A DNA stretch of 64,000 nt, taken from positions 682,001 to 746,000 of the forward strand of contig NZ_QJRY01000001.1 in the NCBI RefSeq assembly GCF_003205195.1, in the 5' to 3' direction. The translations under genes were made by a program, and so were the position numbers. Below are positions 51,730 to 63,446 of this stretch, piece after piece; the stretch's first letter is position 1, and the number at the start of each line of letters is the position of its first letter. The DNA comes from Peteryoungia wuzhouensis (GTDB lineage: Bacteria > Pseudomonadota > Alphaproteobacteria > Rhizobiales > Rhizobiaceae). Under the pieces are notes generated by a model. The model was not told the DNA's origin, made no database searches, and saw nothing but the letters and a program-made list of their open reading frames with translations.

Positions 51730-51818
51730 CGTCCGTCCCCCAGACGTTCATCGATTCGACACATAGTAACGCGTGCCGAACCGAAGTGAACTGTCCCGCT
51801 TCTCAAGCCCCCTGTTCT

Positions 51819-53690
51819 TTATGGGTTTGCAGAGGCTGCGGGCGGAATGGGGGAGATGACGGGATCGGCGAACCCGCCTCCGATGAAGAAGCGTACTGCG
51901 CCCTCAGATGGAGCCGTTGACGAAGGCGACAGCTCGCCGATCATCGCCAGCGCCTTTCGGCTGTAGGGTATGATGCCGGAGAACGAGAGCGATTGATCCG
52001 CGCCGACAAAAACACAGCGCTCGATCTCGGCCGACCCGTTGGCAAATCGTGCCCGCATGTCGAAGCGGTCGAAATCGAGATGCCCCGTCCCCGCTGCACT
52101 CAACTGGAAATAGGCCCGGTCGAGCGCGAACCGCCGGATACCATCGACGTCGAAACCTTGCAGCTCGCCGGCATTGGAAGAAATGCGCAGGGTCCCCGAC
52201 ATGGTCTCGATGTTGCGACGCCAGCCGGCGCCGGTCAGCCGCGCATTGAGATCGATGGAGCCTGTCCCGGCAATGGCCGGCCCGTCCAAGGCGAGCCCTT
52301 TGGCCAGGTCACCGAGGCGCGCATCGCTGATCATCACGGCAAGTTCCGCGCCTTCGCTGAAGCCATCACCCGTGCCGCTGATCCGGGCGCTGAGAGAACC
52401 ACCGAGGAACTCGCTGTCTGCGATCACCAGCTTCAGCTGATCTCCACGGCCGATGAGGCTCGCGCCCACATTCTCCAATTCGAACGGTGTCAGCGTGGCG
52501 GTGCCGGCAGACAGGCGCAAATCGAAATCGAGCCAGCGTGTCAGGCTCGGCAGGCGCACGTCGGCCCGGTCGCCGATCTCGATCGACAGGGCCTGCAGCA
52601 GATCTTCAAGCTCCAGATGATCGAGTGCGAGCGTGCCGCTCAGCATCGGCCGACTGTCGGGCGCTCGGCGAACGGCCAGGAAGCCTTGGCCCCGGCTGTC
52701 ATTGACGCCGAAATTGAAGTCCTCCAGGCGCCATTCGTCATCCGCCTTGATCAGCCGGGTCTTGAGCGAGGCTTTTTTCCAGCTCTCGGTCCCGGCGACC
52801 CGGACGCCGGCGAGTGCCGCGACCGCCGAGACGTCGGTCAGCGACAGCTCGATATCACTGCTGCCGGCAATGCCGTGGCGCAGGTTGACCGCGCCCGCGA
52901 ACTTGCCCGTCATGCCCGGGACTTCGGCAGACACACTGATCGTGGCATCCTGGCCGCCGATCATCAGCAGCGGCGCGCCCGTTTCCAGTTTCAAGGAGAC
53001 CGGCGCACCGTCATAGGTGAACGATGCCTTGCCTGAGAGTGCGGATGACAGCTTTGGCCAGTCGATCTCTGCGGTGACGCCACGCGCCTCGAAGTTTCGA
53101 CCGCTTGCGGCATCCACGAGAAGGACCTCGCCATCGACCACATCCACCGTGCCGACATCGGCATCCATGCCCGTTTCGATCTGCTGTCCGCCCGCCCCGC
53201 TCGGCATGACCGAGCGCACTGCCTCACTGAGGCGTCCCTCGTTGCTCCAGTCGAGCCCTCCATCCGCACCCCGTTCGATGCGGATCTTCGGGCGGACGAA
53301 TTCGAAGGCGTTGAAGCGCGGCTGGCCGCGGACTGCCGAGAGAAGGCTGAAACTTGCCGAGAGGGCATCTATCTCGCCGAGAATCTGGCGCGACGCACCC
53401 TTTCCACGGCTCACCGTGATACCTGTCAATGTCACCTGCGGCTCCGGCCAGAAGGTGATCTCCGCGACGTCATCGATCGAGACATCGTGCCCCGTCCAAC
53501 GCGACACCGCCGACGCCAGTGCGGAGCGCACCAGGGCGCTCGAAACCAGATGGGGGGCCGCCAGCCGAAGACCGATAGAGCCGACGACCAGGATCACAAT
53601 CGGGACCAGGACGAGCTTCAGCAGGCGGCGCCACTTCGTCCTGTGCGCTGCTCTATCATCCTGTCGCGAAAGACGATCGGCTGATGACAT
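51819..53690 (-). CDS. AsmA-family envelope protein
   Basis: 623-aa protein with an N-terminal membrane anchor (about residues 24-46, [24 protein letters not shown]) and a long periplasmic part of AsmA type. The AsmA N-terminal block is [61 protein letters not shown]. The C-terminal block has [44 protein letters not shown] and ends [12 protein letters not shown]. Family members are lipid-transport-like bridges affecting outer-membrane composition. AAAGGA precedes the ATG at 53690. It is divergent from acetoacetyl-CoA synthetase. Confidence 0.9.
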   Translation of the reverse strand: MSSADRLSRQDDRAAHRTKWRRLLKLVLVPIVILVVGSIGLRLAAPHLVSSALVRSALASAVSRWTGHDVSIDDVAEITFWPEPQVTLTGITVSRGKGASRQILGEIDALSASFSLLSAVRGQPRFNAFEFVRPKIRIERGADGGLDWSNEGRLSEAVRSVMPSGAGGQQIETGMDADVGTVDVVDGEVLLVDAASGRNFEARGVTAEIDWPKLSSALSGKASFTYDGAPVSLKLETGAPLLMIGGQDATISVSAEVPGMTGKFAGAVNLRHGIAGSSDIELSLTDVSAVAALAGVRVAGTESWKKASLKTRLIKADDEWRLEDFNFGVNDSRGQGFLAVRRAPDSRPMLSGTLALDHLELEDLLQALSIEIGDRADVRLPSLTRWLDFDLRLSAGTATLTPFELENVGASLIGRGDQLKLVIADSEFLGGSLSARISGTGDGFSEGAELAVMISDARLGDLAKGLALDGPAIAGTGSIDLNARLTGAGWRRNIETMSGTLRISSNAGELQGFDVDGIRRFALDRAYFQLSAAGTGHLDFDRFDMRARFANGSAEIERCVFVGADQSLSFSGIIPYSRKALAMIGELSPSSTAPSEGAVRFFIGGGFADPVISPIPPAASANP

Positions 53691-53855
53691 CCATTTTCCT
53701 TTGCCGGAACTTTAGGACCGGTTGGCAAGCTTCCTGCGCGATACAGGATTTGGCCTCCTGCTGCAAATGGTCTCGCACCCATTGATGCCGCAAATCCCGC
53801 TTCATGTCGCACTGCACTATGCTATAAACCTCAGCCATCTGCGGAGGAGAATTTT

Positions 53856-55805
<1,950 letters not shown>

Positions 55806-56012
55806 CGTGATTGTGTCCCGAAACCTGCCGCCCCGGACATAACACCTCAATTCTAGGGTAGTCCGCGGGCACCGGCGGTAAGGATCTGTTAAGCCGGGTT
55901 TGGCAAGACTATCGGCAACTTGGAGACGCACGATGATGTGCGGTCAGAGCCAGCGACGGCTCCGAAGACATGATGTTGATCGCTTTCTTCTCCGGTTCGA
56001 CAGCATCCACTG

Positions 56013-56038
56013 CGGGCGGCTTCGGCCGCCCATTTTTT
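56013..56038 (+). terminator. Strong rho-independent terminator
   Basis: GGGCGGC, a TTCG tetraloop, and GCCGCCC are followed by ATTTTTTT on the plus strand. It lies 208 bases after the acetoacetyl-CoA synthetase stop and 6 bases before the 3' end of the convergent permease gene. The long gap leaves room for a short transcript of its own. Confidence 0.92.
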
Positions 56039-56043
56039 TGTCA

Positions 56044-57723
56044 TCAGCGCTTGTCGTCCAGCGAACGCGACACGAGCAGTACCGGCACCAACCCAGCGAG
56101 AATGATGATGATGGCGGCGACGGCCGCATCTTGCGCCATGCCGCGCGAGGCATCTTCGTAGACGAGTGTCGCCAAGGTATTGAAGTTGAACGGTCGCAAC
56201 AGGATGGTGGCGGAGAGTTCCTTCAGCGTTTCGATGAACACCAGAAGACCGGCTGTCAGAACGGCTGGCCTCAGATTGGGCAGGAGCACCTGCCGGAGCG
56301 TCTGCGGCCCGGATCGTCCGAGCGTGCGGGCGGCCATGTCGAGATGCGGCGACAGCTTCTGGAAACCGGCGTCGATGGTGCCTTCGGCCATGGTGAGGAA
56401 ACGCACGGTATAGGCATAGACGATGGCAAAACCCGTACCGGACAAGAGAAGCCCGCTGGATATGCCGAATGTCTCACGCAAGAAACCGTCAAACGCGTTG
56501 TCGAAGGCAGCCAGCGGGATCAACACGCCGATGCCGAGCACGGTTCCGGGAATGCCGTAGCCGAGGGACGCGAAGCGGCTGGCACCGCGCGCCAGACGGG
56601 AACGCTCGGTGCGGGCCGCATAGGCGAGCACAAAGGCGAGGAAGACCGTGATCAGGGCGGCCGTTGCGGAGATGACGGTCGAGTGCCACAGGGCATCCAG
56701 CAGTCTCGGCTGGAGGAAATCTCCCAGGCGCCGAAGGGCAAAACCACCGAGCACGCTCACCGGCACGACGAACCCAAGCAGAATGGGCAGAAGGCAGAAC
56801 AGGCTCGCCAAGACGCCTTTGGCGCCCCGAAGCTTCAGCCTGACGGCATCGACGACAACGGCAGTCGTCTTGTGGCTGGCAAAACGCTGGCGCTTGCGGG
56901 CATGTCTCTCGACAAAGAGCAGAAGCGCCACCAGTGCGAGCATGACGCAGGCGATCTGCGCGGCACCGGCCAGGCTGCCACGGTTGAGCCAGGTGTCGTA
57001 GATCGAGAACGTCAGCGTCTGCACGCCGAGATATTCGACTGCGCCGATGTCGTTGAGCGTTTCCATCATCACCAGCGTAAGGCCGATCATGATGGCGGGC
57101 TTTGCCATCGGCACCTGGATGCGGGCGAAGACGCGCAACGGGCTGGCGCCCAGCGTGCGGGCAACATCGGCCGCCGCGCGTCCCTGCATCAGGAACATCG
57201 AGCGGCATGCAAGATAGATGTATGGATAGAGCACCGATGACATGACCAGCACGGCACCGCTCAGGGACCTGACTTCGAAGAAGCTGTAGTCGCGCGCGGA
57301 GGTGTAGCCGAAAACTCCCCGATACAGCGTTTGCACCGGGCCGGTGAAATCCAGAAATTCGCCGAAGGCATAGGCGGCGAGATAAGACGGGATAGCGAGC
57401 GGCAGAACAAGGGCTGGCGACAGGATACGGCGGAAGGGAAAATCGCAGGCAGCGACCAGCCAGGCCGTGCCGATGCCGAAGGCGGAGGTGACCAGCCCGG
57501 TAAACAGCAGCAGCCAGAGCGTGCGCAGACCCGCCTTCGGGATGACATTGGTCAGCATGTGCTGCCAGTTCTCCGGATCGGACGACAGTCCAATGAAAAA
57601 GATCGCGACGATCGGCATGACGACGACCAGGGCCACGAGCAGGGCCGCCCGGGTGGCGACACCGGTTCGTGTGCGAAGAGATTGGATCGAGGGGGCTGTG
57701 CCCGAGCTGGCGTCTGAGTACAA
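56044..57723 (-). CDS. Fe(3+) ABC transporter permease (FbpB/AfuB-like)
   Basis: 559-aa inner-membrane permease made of two fused ABC permease halves with about twelve helices. EAA loops occur in the first half near residues 185-215 (VARTLGASPLRVFARIQVPMAKPAIMIG) and the second near 460-490 (AARTLGRSGPQTLRQVLLPNLRPAVLTAG). The fused arrangement and sequence match FbpB/AfuB ferric-iron permeases; thiamine or phosphonate permeases of the same fold are less likely. The start is TTG at 57723 with AAGGG nine bases before. It is a stand-alone gene here, 24 kb from the iron-binding protein gene; no FbpC ATPase is in view. Confidence 0.87.
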   Translation of the reverse strand: MYSDASSGTAPSIQSLRTRTGVATRAALLVALVVVMPIVAIFFIGLSSDPENWQHMLTNVIPKAGLRTLWLLLFTGLVTSAFGIGTAWLVAACDFPFRRILSPALVLPLAIPSYLAAYAFGEFLDFTGPVQTLYRGVFGYTSARDYSFFEVRSLSGAVLVMSSVLYPYIYLACRSMFLMQGRAAADVARTLGASPLRVFARIQVPMAKPAIMIGLTLVMMETLNDIGAVEYLGVQTLTFSIYDTWLNRGSLAGAAQIACVMLALVALLLFVERHARKRQRFASHKTTAVVVDAVRLKLRGAKGVLASLFCLLPILLGFVVPVSVLGGFALRRLGDFLQPRLLDALWHSTVISATAALITVFLAFVLAYAARTERSRLARGASRFASLGYGIPGTVLGIGVLIPLAAFDNAFDGFLRETFGISSGLLLSGTGFAIVYAYTVRFLTMAEGTIDAGFQKLSPHLDMAARTLGRSGPQTLRQVLLPNLRPAVLTAGLLVFIETLKELSATILLRPFNFNTLATLVYEDASRGMAQDAAVAAIIIILAGLVPVLLVSRSLDDKR

Positions 57724-57794
57724 GCTGTCGGCCCTTGCGGATACGGGAGTGGCTTTCCTCTAGCGCAAAGGCCGGCCGAAGGAAACCGTCCCAA

Positions 57795-58457
57795 TCACCG
57801 CAGGGTCAGGCGCGATGCAGAAGAAAGCGTTTCGCCAAGGAGACGCAGACCAAGCGCGCCGATCACCAGACCGGCCAGGCGATCGATGCCCGTCTTCCAG
57901 CGCAGATAGACCCGCTGTGCCCGCTCAGCCGAAAAGGCAAAGGCAACAATGGCATACCAGCCCGCCTCGACCAGGAAGATTGCCGGCGGCAGGGCCAGCA
58001 ATAGAGCGAGTGACGGGGTCACCGGCATCATGGCGGCAAAAATGCTGGCATAAACCACAGCTGTCTTTGGATTGCTGACCTGGGTGGCGAAAGCCAAGCC
58101 GAGGCTGCGCCAAGGCGAGGAGAGTTGACCTGCCTCGCCGCCGCTGACGGGTGTCATCGGCACCTTCGCACCCTGCCAGATCCGGATGCCGAGATAGACG
58201 AGGTAAAGGCCGCCGGCCAATTTCAACACCAGATAAAGCCATTCCACCTGCTGGAGCAGTGCGACTAGGCCGACAAGGGCCAAGGTCGCGAAGAGCGCGC
58301 CGCCAAGTCCCATGCCGATGGCGCAGGCCAGGCCGTGGATGCGCGAATGGGACATGGAGATGCGCGATACCAGCACGAAGCTCGGCCCTGGGCTCATCGC
58401 GCCGACGGCGATTGCGAGGAGAATGATGGCGAGAACGCCCATCGTGGTCACAATCAA
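57795..58457 (-). CDS. LysE-family amino acid exporter
   Basis: 220-aa inner-membrane exporter with about six helices and the LysE/RhtB signature AIAVGAMSPGPSFVLVSRISMSHSRIHGLACAIGMGLGGALFATLALVGL. It exports an amino acid or derivative by proton antiport; specificity cannot be told. I use the TTG at 58457, which has AAGG six bases upstream; in-frame GTG (58451) and ATG (58442) are alternatives. It ends 72 bases upstream of the TTG start of the permease gene and may be co-transcribed with it. Confidence 0.86.
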   Translation of the reverse strand: MIVTTMGVLAIILLAIAVGAMSPGPSFVLVSRISMSHSRIHGLACAIGMGLGGALFATLALVGLVALLQQVEWLYLVLKLAGGLYLVYLGIRIWQGAKVPMTPVSGGEAGQLSSPWRSLGLAFATQVSNPKTAVVYASIFAAMMPVTPSLALLLALPPAIFLVEAGWYAIVAFAFSAERAQRVYLRWKTGIDRLAGLVIGALGLRLLGETLSSASRLTLR

Positions 58458-58584
58458 ATCCGCCTTTTCCTAGATGTCCGCGAGGCACTCACCTTGCCAG
58501 GCCCCTGTCACAACACGGAGGCTAACGACCTGGCAGACCTCCCTCAAACCCTAGATACCCGGGCAACGCCGGGTCCTTCAGAAT

Positions 58585-61500
58585 TCAGTCCGCCAGTACC
58601 CGTGGCGAGGGGAAGGTGACTTCCACGAGCGTGCCCTCGTTCGGGGTGGACGAGATCGCAAACTGGGCGCGATTGGCGTCGACCATGGCCTTGGTGAGCG
58701 GCAGGCCAAGGCCCGTGCCGTCGCCGCGATTGCGCGGCGTGCCGGTCGAGACCTGGCGGAACGGCTTCATCGCCTGTTCCAGTTCGCTGCGTGACATGCC
58801 GATGCCGGTATCGCGGATGCGCAGGATGACGCTGCCGTTTGCCTCATAGGCGGTGGAGACGATGATCTGGCCGCCCGAGGGCGTGTAACGAATGGCGTTG
58901 GCGAGGATGTTGAGCGCGATCTGCTTGATCGAGCGGCCGTCGGCGACAACGTTCGGGACAGCCTGGGACAAAGCCGTGCGAATGATCACGCGCTGGCTAT
59001 TGGCCTGCGGCTGGACGATCGAGACCGCCGCCTGCACCATGTCGTTCAGGCCCACAGACGCGAAATCGAGCTCCATCTCGCCGGCTTCGATCTTGGAGAT
59101 ATCGAGCAGGTCGTTGACGATGTCGAGCACATGACGGCCAGAGCGCACGATGTCATGGGCATATTCGCCGTAACGCGGATGGCCGACCGGGCCAAAATGT
59201 TCGTTGGCCATCATGTCGGCAAAGCCGATGATGGCGTTGAGCGGCGTGCGGATCTCGTGGCTGACGCGGGCGAGGAAATCGGTCTTGTGGGCGTTTGCCG
59301 TCTCGGCGGCACGCTTGGCGTTGCGCAGTTCTTCTTCCGTGCGCTTCCACTGGGTGATGTCACGGATCACGGCGCAATAGCCGTTCGAGGAGTTCAGACG
59401 GCCGATGGTCATGAAGAGCGGCAGGAAGCCACCGGAGGCCTCGCGCCCGATGACCTCGCGCCCGTCGTTCAAGACGCTCGCCACGCCATGACCGGAGAGG
59501 TCGCTCAGGTAGTCGAGGATCGACTTCTGGCTTTCATGGGCAAACAGCATGACAAAGGGTTTGCCGCGCGTTTCCAGGTCGTCGAAATTGAACAGCGCAC
59601 TGGCGGCCCGGTTCATCGAGCGAATGTCGCCGTCTGCATCCAGGATGACGACGCCGTCGGTCGCGGTTTCCAGGATCGAGCGCAACTCGTCGACCTCGAC
59701 CTTGAGGCGCGCGAGTTCACCCGGCGGGGTCGTTTCCTCGCGCGGGCCGTCCCCTTCTTCTGCCTTGGTCGTGTGGCCAGGCTGGGCGATCAAGGCGAGC
59801 ATCAGGGCGCTTGCATCGTCGAAGCGGACGGATTGCAGGCGGGCGGTGACCGGCACGAGGCGATCATCGGCGCAGACCGCAACCATGCGGGCGCTCTGGC
59901 CACCTTCTTCGTCGACATCCTGGCGCTGGATCAACGCATCGAGGCCACCGACGGCTTCCAGATCCTCCAGGGAGGAATAACCGGTGAGCGCGAAGAATTC
60001 CGGATTGGCGTGGATCAGCCTGTCGCCGACATGAACGAGCAGCGCCACGGGCATCAGGTCGACGATTTCGGCGCTGAGGCTGCGATCGCGACGGGACGGG
60101 AGACCGTCGATGACCGGCGCGGGCGGAAGCTCGACCGGGGGCGTTGCCGCACGACCGGCTTCGGTCGGGGTGGCGGGCTCGGCTGCTTCAGCCTGTGTCG
60201 GCTCGGTGCGCGGGAACACAGGTTCGTGCCCCGACGGGGTCTCCGGCGGAGCTGACGGCGATGTCGGCGGCGACATGCGGAGCGCCGGCGGCGGGGCGGC
60301 TGCCGGGTTGAGGGATTCCTCCACCCGCGCCCGCAGCCCCAAGGGGTCGAGCTTGCGGGCAATCTCGCGGAAGGCCGCCTGTTCGCCCGGGGTCAGGTTA
60401 TCGCGGCTGCGGCTGCGGTGTTCTTCGAGCTGGACGATCTTGTCCGGCTGGCTCTGCTTTTGCGGCTGCATGATGCGCAGCACCGGCGGTTCGTAAACCG
60501 TTGTCGGAGGAGCATCCTCAGCCTTGACTGGCATAGCGGTTTCGGTGGCGTCAGCGTCGGTGTCCGTGCTCCGATCCCCCTCCCCGGCCTCTGAAACGCC
60601 GGCATCGAGGTCGGTTTCGTTGTCGTCGTCGCCGCCGACAATCCAGGTGTCGACATCATCGAGCTCAGGATGATGACGCTGCTCTTCTTCGAAATCCTCC
60701 GGCGGATGGTCTTCCCCTTCACGCAGCTCGGACAGGAACTCTTCGAGATCCTCCTCGCGCGTCGTTTCGGCAAGTTCAGGCGCTGCTGACAGCATATCTG
60801 CGCTGTCGGCCGACGGCACGAAGGTCAGGCCCGTTGCATTGGGGTCTTCCTGTGCATCCGTGCCGCGAACGATGCCGAAGCCGCGGAAGCCGTCGAAATC
60901 ACGGTTGCGGGTGTAGGTGGGCAAAGCTGCGAGGTCGACGGGCACGACGAGGCTCGTTCCCTCGACCGGCCAGAGGATGGTCTTTCCGGACCAGGTGTCG
61001 CGCTTCTTCAGAAGCTCACCGATCTTGCCTTCCGGGTCGAGATTAAAAAGGGCGGCGAGGTCGGAAAAGGCGACACCGTTGATATCGGCCGCCCGTGGCC
61101 CAACGGCGTGGGCGAATTCCGGCGAGACTTCGCTAAAGCGCCCTTCGGCATCGATCTTCCAGACGAAACGCGTGGCGCGGCGGCCGCGTTCGAAAACGAA
61201 GGGCTTATCCCCGGCGAGAACGGGCGAGGAGAACATGCGGACGGTGGTTGCGGCTTCGGCGGTCGGATCGGACGGTGTGTCTGTCACGGCAGGCGCCGCA
61301 TCGGGCGCAGCCTCCGGCAGGGCTTCGGCTTCGCTGTTCTGAGACTGATCCGGGCTTACGGCTTCGTCTGCCGCAAGCGTCTCTTCCGGTTCAGTCGCGG
61401 CAACCGTTTCCGGAAGATCCTGATCTTCGCCGGCGATGATTTCATCACCCTGAAGCTCGGCCGTGGCGTCCGGCGCGGTTTCGGTTTCCGCGCCGTCATC

Positions 61501-62469
61501 TCCTGCGCGTTCGTCTGCGGCCTGTGTTTCCACGCCGGTGTAATCGAGCGCGGCGTCATCTTCCGCTACCGGCTCGATTTCCTCGATTTCACCGATCGCA
61601 TCGATCACGGCGGAGAAGGGTTCTGCAGTCTCGACAGAATCAGCCGTATCTTCGACCTGCTCCATATCCGCAGCTGCCGGCTCGTCGGTATCGTCGGCGC
61701 GCACCGGCTCGGCGATCGCCACCGGCAGATCCGATTCCAGGGGTTCCGAGACCGCCTCCACGGCCGCTGTCTCGTTGAAATCGTCGCTCGGGTCCATCTG
61801 TCCGAGAATCGTCTCCACGGCGAACAGCAGATGCAGCGACGGATCGTCGGAAATCTTGCCGATCGCGGCCGGCAGGTAACCGCGGCCGGTCGGGATCGGA
61901 CGCTTCACGAGGCGATCGGCATCCGCCTCGACGAGGGCGATCAGCATGCGTGCCGTGTGCGTGGTCATGCCGAGCTTGGCGAACTCGGCAGAACCGGCAA
62001 CCACATTGCCGTCCGAATCGAGGACCGCCATATGGGTGTCGGGATCATCGAAGCCGCTCATCAGGTCCCGCGCGCGCTCGGCAATGCCAAGCCGACCCTT
62101 GCCAAGGGCGGGAACCGCCAGGAGGACGACGGGCTCGCCGGCGCGAATTTCGATGCGCTCGGCGGTTGCCGTGACCGGAATCTTCTGGAATCCCGATGTG
62201 ACGCGCAGCATCAGGCTGCGGCTGTCGCCGGTTGCCTGCAGCTGTCGGGTGGCGGCATCGATCTGACGGAAGGTCACGTCCGCGCGATCCGGCCCCTCTT
62301 CGAGGAAGTCATAAATCGAGGCCTGGCCGAAGAATCGGGCGCCCGCGCCATTGCACCACAGGACACGCTCGAGCGCCGGCGAAAACAGCACGAGAGCCTC
62401 GCCCCTGGCCAGCCGGGGGCGGATCAGATCGTGCACGGCGACATCGATGAAGGGGTACTGGGCGGGCAT
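58585..62469 (-). CDS. PdhS-like cytoplasmic PAS sensor histidine kinase (1294 aa)
   Basis: Very large soluble histidine kinase with no membrane segment. The N-terminal part (about 1-270) holds PAS-like regions (LARGEALVLFSPALERVLWCNGAGARFFGQ). Two long acidic, low-complexity stretches (about 270-460 and 600-740) surround another PAS-like block (RFVWKIDAEGRFSEVSPEFAHAVGPRAADI). Further PAS domains lie near 785-900 and 929-1043. HisKA follows with the phospho-acceptor His at about 1071 (VSHEIRTPLNAIIGFADMM), then a HATPase (NILANAIRYTPSGG, RDTGIGM, GDGTGLGLPL). The FGPVGHPRYGEYAHDIVRSGRHVLDIVNDLLDISKIEAGEMEL block is the PdhS/DivJ/PleC type that controls DivK and cell-cycle signalling. The ATG at 62469 is chosen over the longer frame. 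Confidence 0.9.
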   Translation of the reverse strand: MPAQYPFIDVAVHDLIRPRLARGEALVLFSPALERVLWCNGAGARFFGQASIYDFLEEGPDRADVTFRQIDAATRQLQATGDSRSLMLRVTSGFQKIPVTATAERIEIRAGEPVVLLAVPALGKGRLGIAERARDLMSGFDDPDTHMAVLDSDGNVVAGSAEFAKLGMTTHTARMLIALVEADADRLVKRPIPTGRGYLPAAIGKISDDPSLHLLFAVETILGQMDPSDDFNETAAVEAVSEPLESDLPVAIAEPVRADDTDEPAAADMEQVEDTADSVETAEPFSAVIDAIGEIEEIEPVAEDDAALDYTGVETQAADERAGDDGAETETAPDATAELQGDEIIAGEDQDLPETVAATEPEETLAADEAVSPDQSQNSEAEALPEAAPDAAPAVTDTPSDPTAEAATTVRMFSSPVLAGDKPFVFERGRRATRFVWKIDAEGRFSEVSPEFAHAVGPRAADINGVAFSDLAALFNLDPEGKIGELLKKRDTWSGKTILWPVEGTSLVVPVDLAALPTYTRNRDFDGFRGFGIVRGTDAQEDPNATGLTFVPSADSADMLSAAPELAETTREEDLEEFLSELREGEDHPPEDFEEEQRHHPELDDVDTWIVGGDDDNETDLDAGVSEAGEGDRSTDTDADATETAMPVKAEDAPPTTVYEPPVLRIMQPQKQSQPDKIVQLEEHRSRSRDNLTPGEQAAFREIARKLDPLGLRARVEESLNPAAAPPPALRMSPPTSPSAPPETPSGHEPVFPRTEPTQAEAAEPATPTEAGRAATPPVELPPAPVIDGLPSRRDRSLSAEIVDLMPVALLVHVGDRLIHANPEFFALTGYSSLEDLEAVGGLDALIQRQDVDEEGGQSARMVAVCADDRLVPVTARLQSVRFDDASALMLALIAQPGHTTKAEEGDGPREETTPPGELARLKVEVDELRSILETATDGVVILDADGDIRSMNRAASALFNFDDLETRGKPFVMLFAHESQKSILDYLSDLSGHGVASVLNDGREVIGREASGGFLPLFMTIGRLNSSNGYCAVIRDITQWKRTEEELRNAKRAAETANAHKTDFLARVSHEIRTPLNAIIGFADMMANEHFGPVGHPRYGEYAHDIVRSGRHVLDIVNDLLDISKIEAGEMELDFASVGLNDMVQAAVSIVQPQANSQRVIIRTALSQAVPNVVADGRSIKQIALNILANAIRYTPSGGQIIVSTAYEANGSVILRIRDTGIGMSRSELEQAMKPFRQVSTGTPRNRGDGTGLGLPLTKAMVDANRAQFAISSTPNEGTLVEVTFPSPRVLAD

Positions 62470-62609
62470 TGCTGAACCTGTCACGTCATGGCCTCGAGGG
62501 CAAATTAACAGATTTTTAATAGCTAGGGAGGGGCCTTGGGTCCAGAAAGTGCGCGCTGTTTCGGTCGATAAGGTTAACCGGCCAGAATTACCCACATGCA
62601 TCTTTTCTA

Positions 62610-62659
62610 ATTGTGCGCCGCACAATCATGTTGCAACGCACCATATTCGATGCTATATA
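62610..62659 (+). promoter_or_regulatory. Phasin promoter with palindromic operator
   Basis: TTGCAA (62631-62636) and TATATA (62654-62659) are 17 bases apart, a good housekeeping-type promoter. Just upstream, ATTGTGCG (62610-62617) and CGCACAAT (62619-62626) form a perfect 8-1-8 palindrome. TGC/GCA-rich palindromes are known PhaR (AniA) targets, so repression by PhaR is plausible. Confidence 0.65.
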
Positions 62660-62716
62660 GAATTCATGCATGAACGAGCGGCCTGCACGGCCCCACAAGA
62701 CAAGAGGAAATACGCC

Positions 62717-63157
62717 ATGAATACCAAGGACATGTTCTCCTTCTCGACCTTCGATCCTTCCAAGATGCAGGAAAACTTCCGCGACTTCGCCGAAAAGGGC
62801 GCCGCACAGTCGAAGGAAGCCTATGCCAAGATGAAGGCCGCAACCGAAGAAGCCACCAAGACCGTGGAAGCCACCGTGCAGACCGCCCAGGCCGGCACCG
62901 TCGAACTCGGCCTCAAGGCCATCGACGCGCTGCGCACCAACACCGAGCATTCGCTCTCGCATCTCGAAGCCCTGCTCGGCGTGAAGTCGGTTGCCGAACT
63001 CTTCGAACTGCAGACCGCCTTCATCCGCAAGCAGGCTGAAGTGACGATCGAACAGGCCAAGGCGATCCAGGAAACCGCCAAGAAGGTTGCCGAATCCGTC
63101 GCCAAGCCGGGCAAGGAAGCCGCTGAAAAGGTCGCTTCGACCTTCAAGGCTGCCTGA
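62717..63157 (+). CDS. Phasin family protein (PHB granule-associated)
   Basis: 146-aa amphipathic helical protein with the Phasin_2 pattern. The core is MQENFRDFAEKGAAQSKEAYAKMKAATEEATKTVEATVQTAQAGTVELGLKAIDALRTNTEHSLSHLEALLGVKSVAELFELQTAFIRKQAEVTIEQAK, followed by an Ala/Lys-rich tail. It coats polyhydroxybutyrate granules and limits their size. GAGGAAA lies before the ATG at 62717. An upstream -35/-10 pair and a palindrome at 62610-62659 give it its own promoter; a terminator follows. Acetoacetyl-CoA synthetase elsewhere in the window would act on breakdown products of the same polymer. Confidence 0.93.
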   Translation: MNTKDMFSFSTFDPSKMQENFRDFAEKGAAQSKEAYAKMKAATEEATKTVEATVQTAQAGTVELGLKAIDALRTNTEHSLSHLEALLGVKSVAELFELQTAFIRKQAEVTIEQAKAIQETAKKVAESVAKPGKEAAEKVASTFKAA

Positions 63158-63192
63158 TCAGGCCTCCTGACACCAGATCCTCCCAGATCAGA

Positions 63193-63221
63193 GGGGCCGG
63201 GCTTTCGAGCCTAGCCCTTTT
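63193..63221 (+). terminator. Terminator after phasin gene
   Basis: GGGC-GGGCT and AGCCT-GCCC arms with a TTCG loop form a stem with one mismatch, followed by TTTTTC, about 36 bases past the stop. Confidence 0.75.
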
Positions 63222-63319
63222 TCATGCCAGCCCATTTTGCATCATGCGCAGAAAGGGCTTGAAAAAAAATCTCACTGCTCGTATGTGACCCCTCGACGGC
63301 GTCAGCGACGCGGTCATGT

Positions 63320-63396
63320 GCGGTTGTAGCTCAGTTGGTTAGAGCGCAGGTTTGTGGCACCTGAGGTCGGAGGTTCGAGACCCCCCAACCGTACCA
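63320..63396 (+). tRNA. tRNA-His (anticodon GTG)
   Basis: Complete 77-base cloverleaf with encoded CCA. The D-loop region (TAGCTCAGTTGGTTAGAGC), an anticodon loop with GTG, and the T-arm GGAGGTTCGAGACCCCCC are intact. The acceptor pairs GCGGTTG with CAACCGT, so position 1-72 is G-U, the discriminator is A73 and no templated G-1 is present. This is the special alphaproteobacterial tRNA-His, unlike the G-1:C73 form of other bacteria. Confidence 0.96.
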
Positions 63397-63446
63397 TTTT
63401 TTCATTTCTCCCAAAGATTACATTCGAAGCGGCAAAACGCTCGGCG

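Noticed and set aside
55900..57240. 446-residue plus-strand frame over the iron permease gene
   Set aside because: Antisense shadow: charged, low-complexity translation with no family resemblance, while the minus strand encodes a clear permease.
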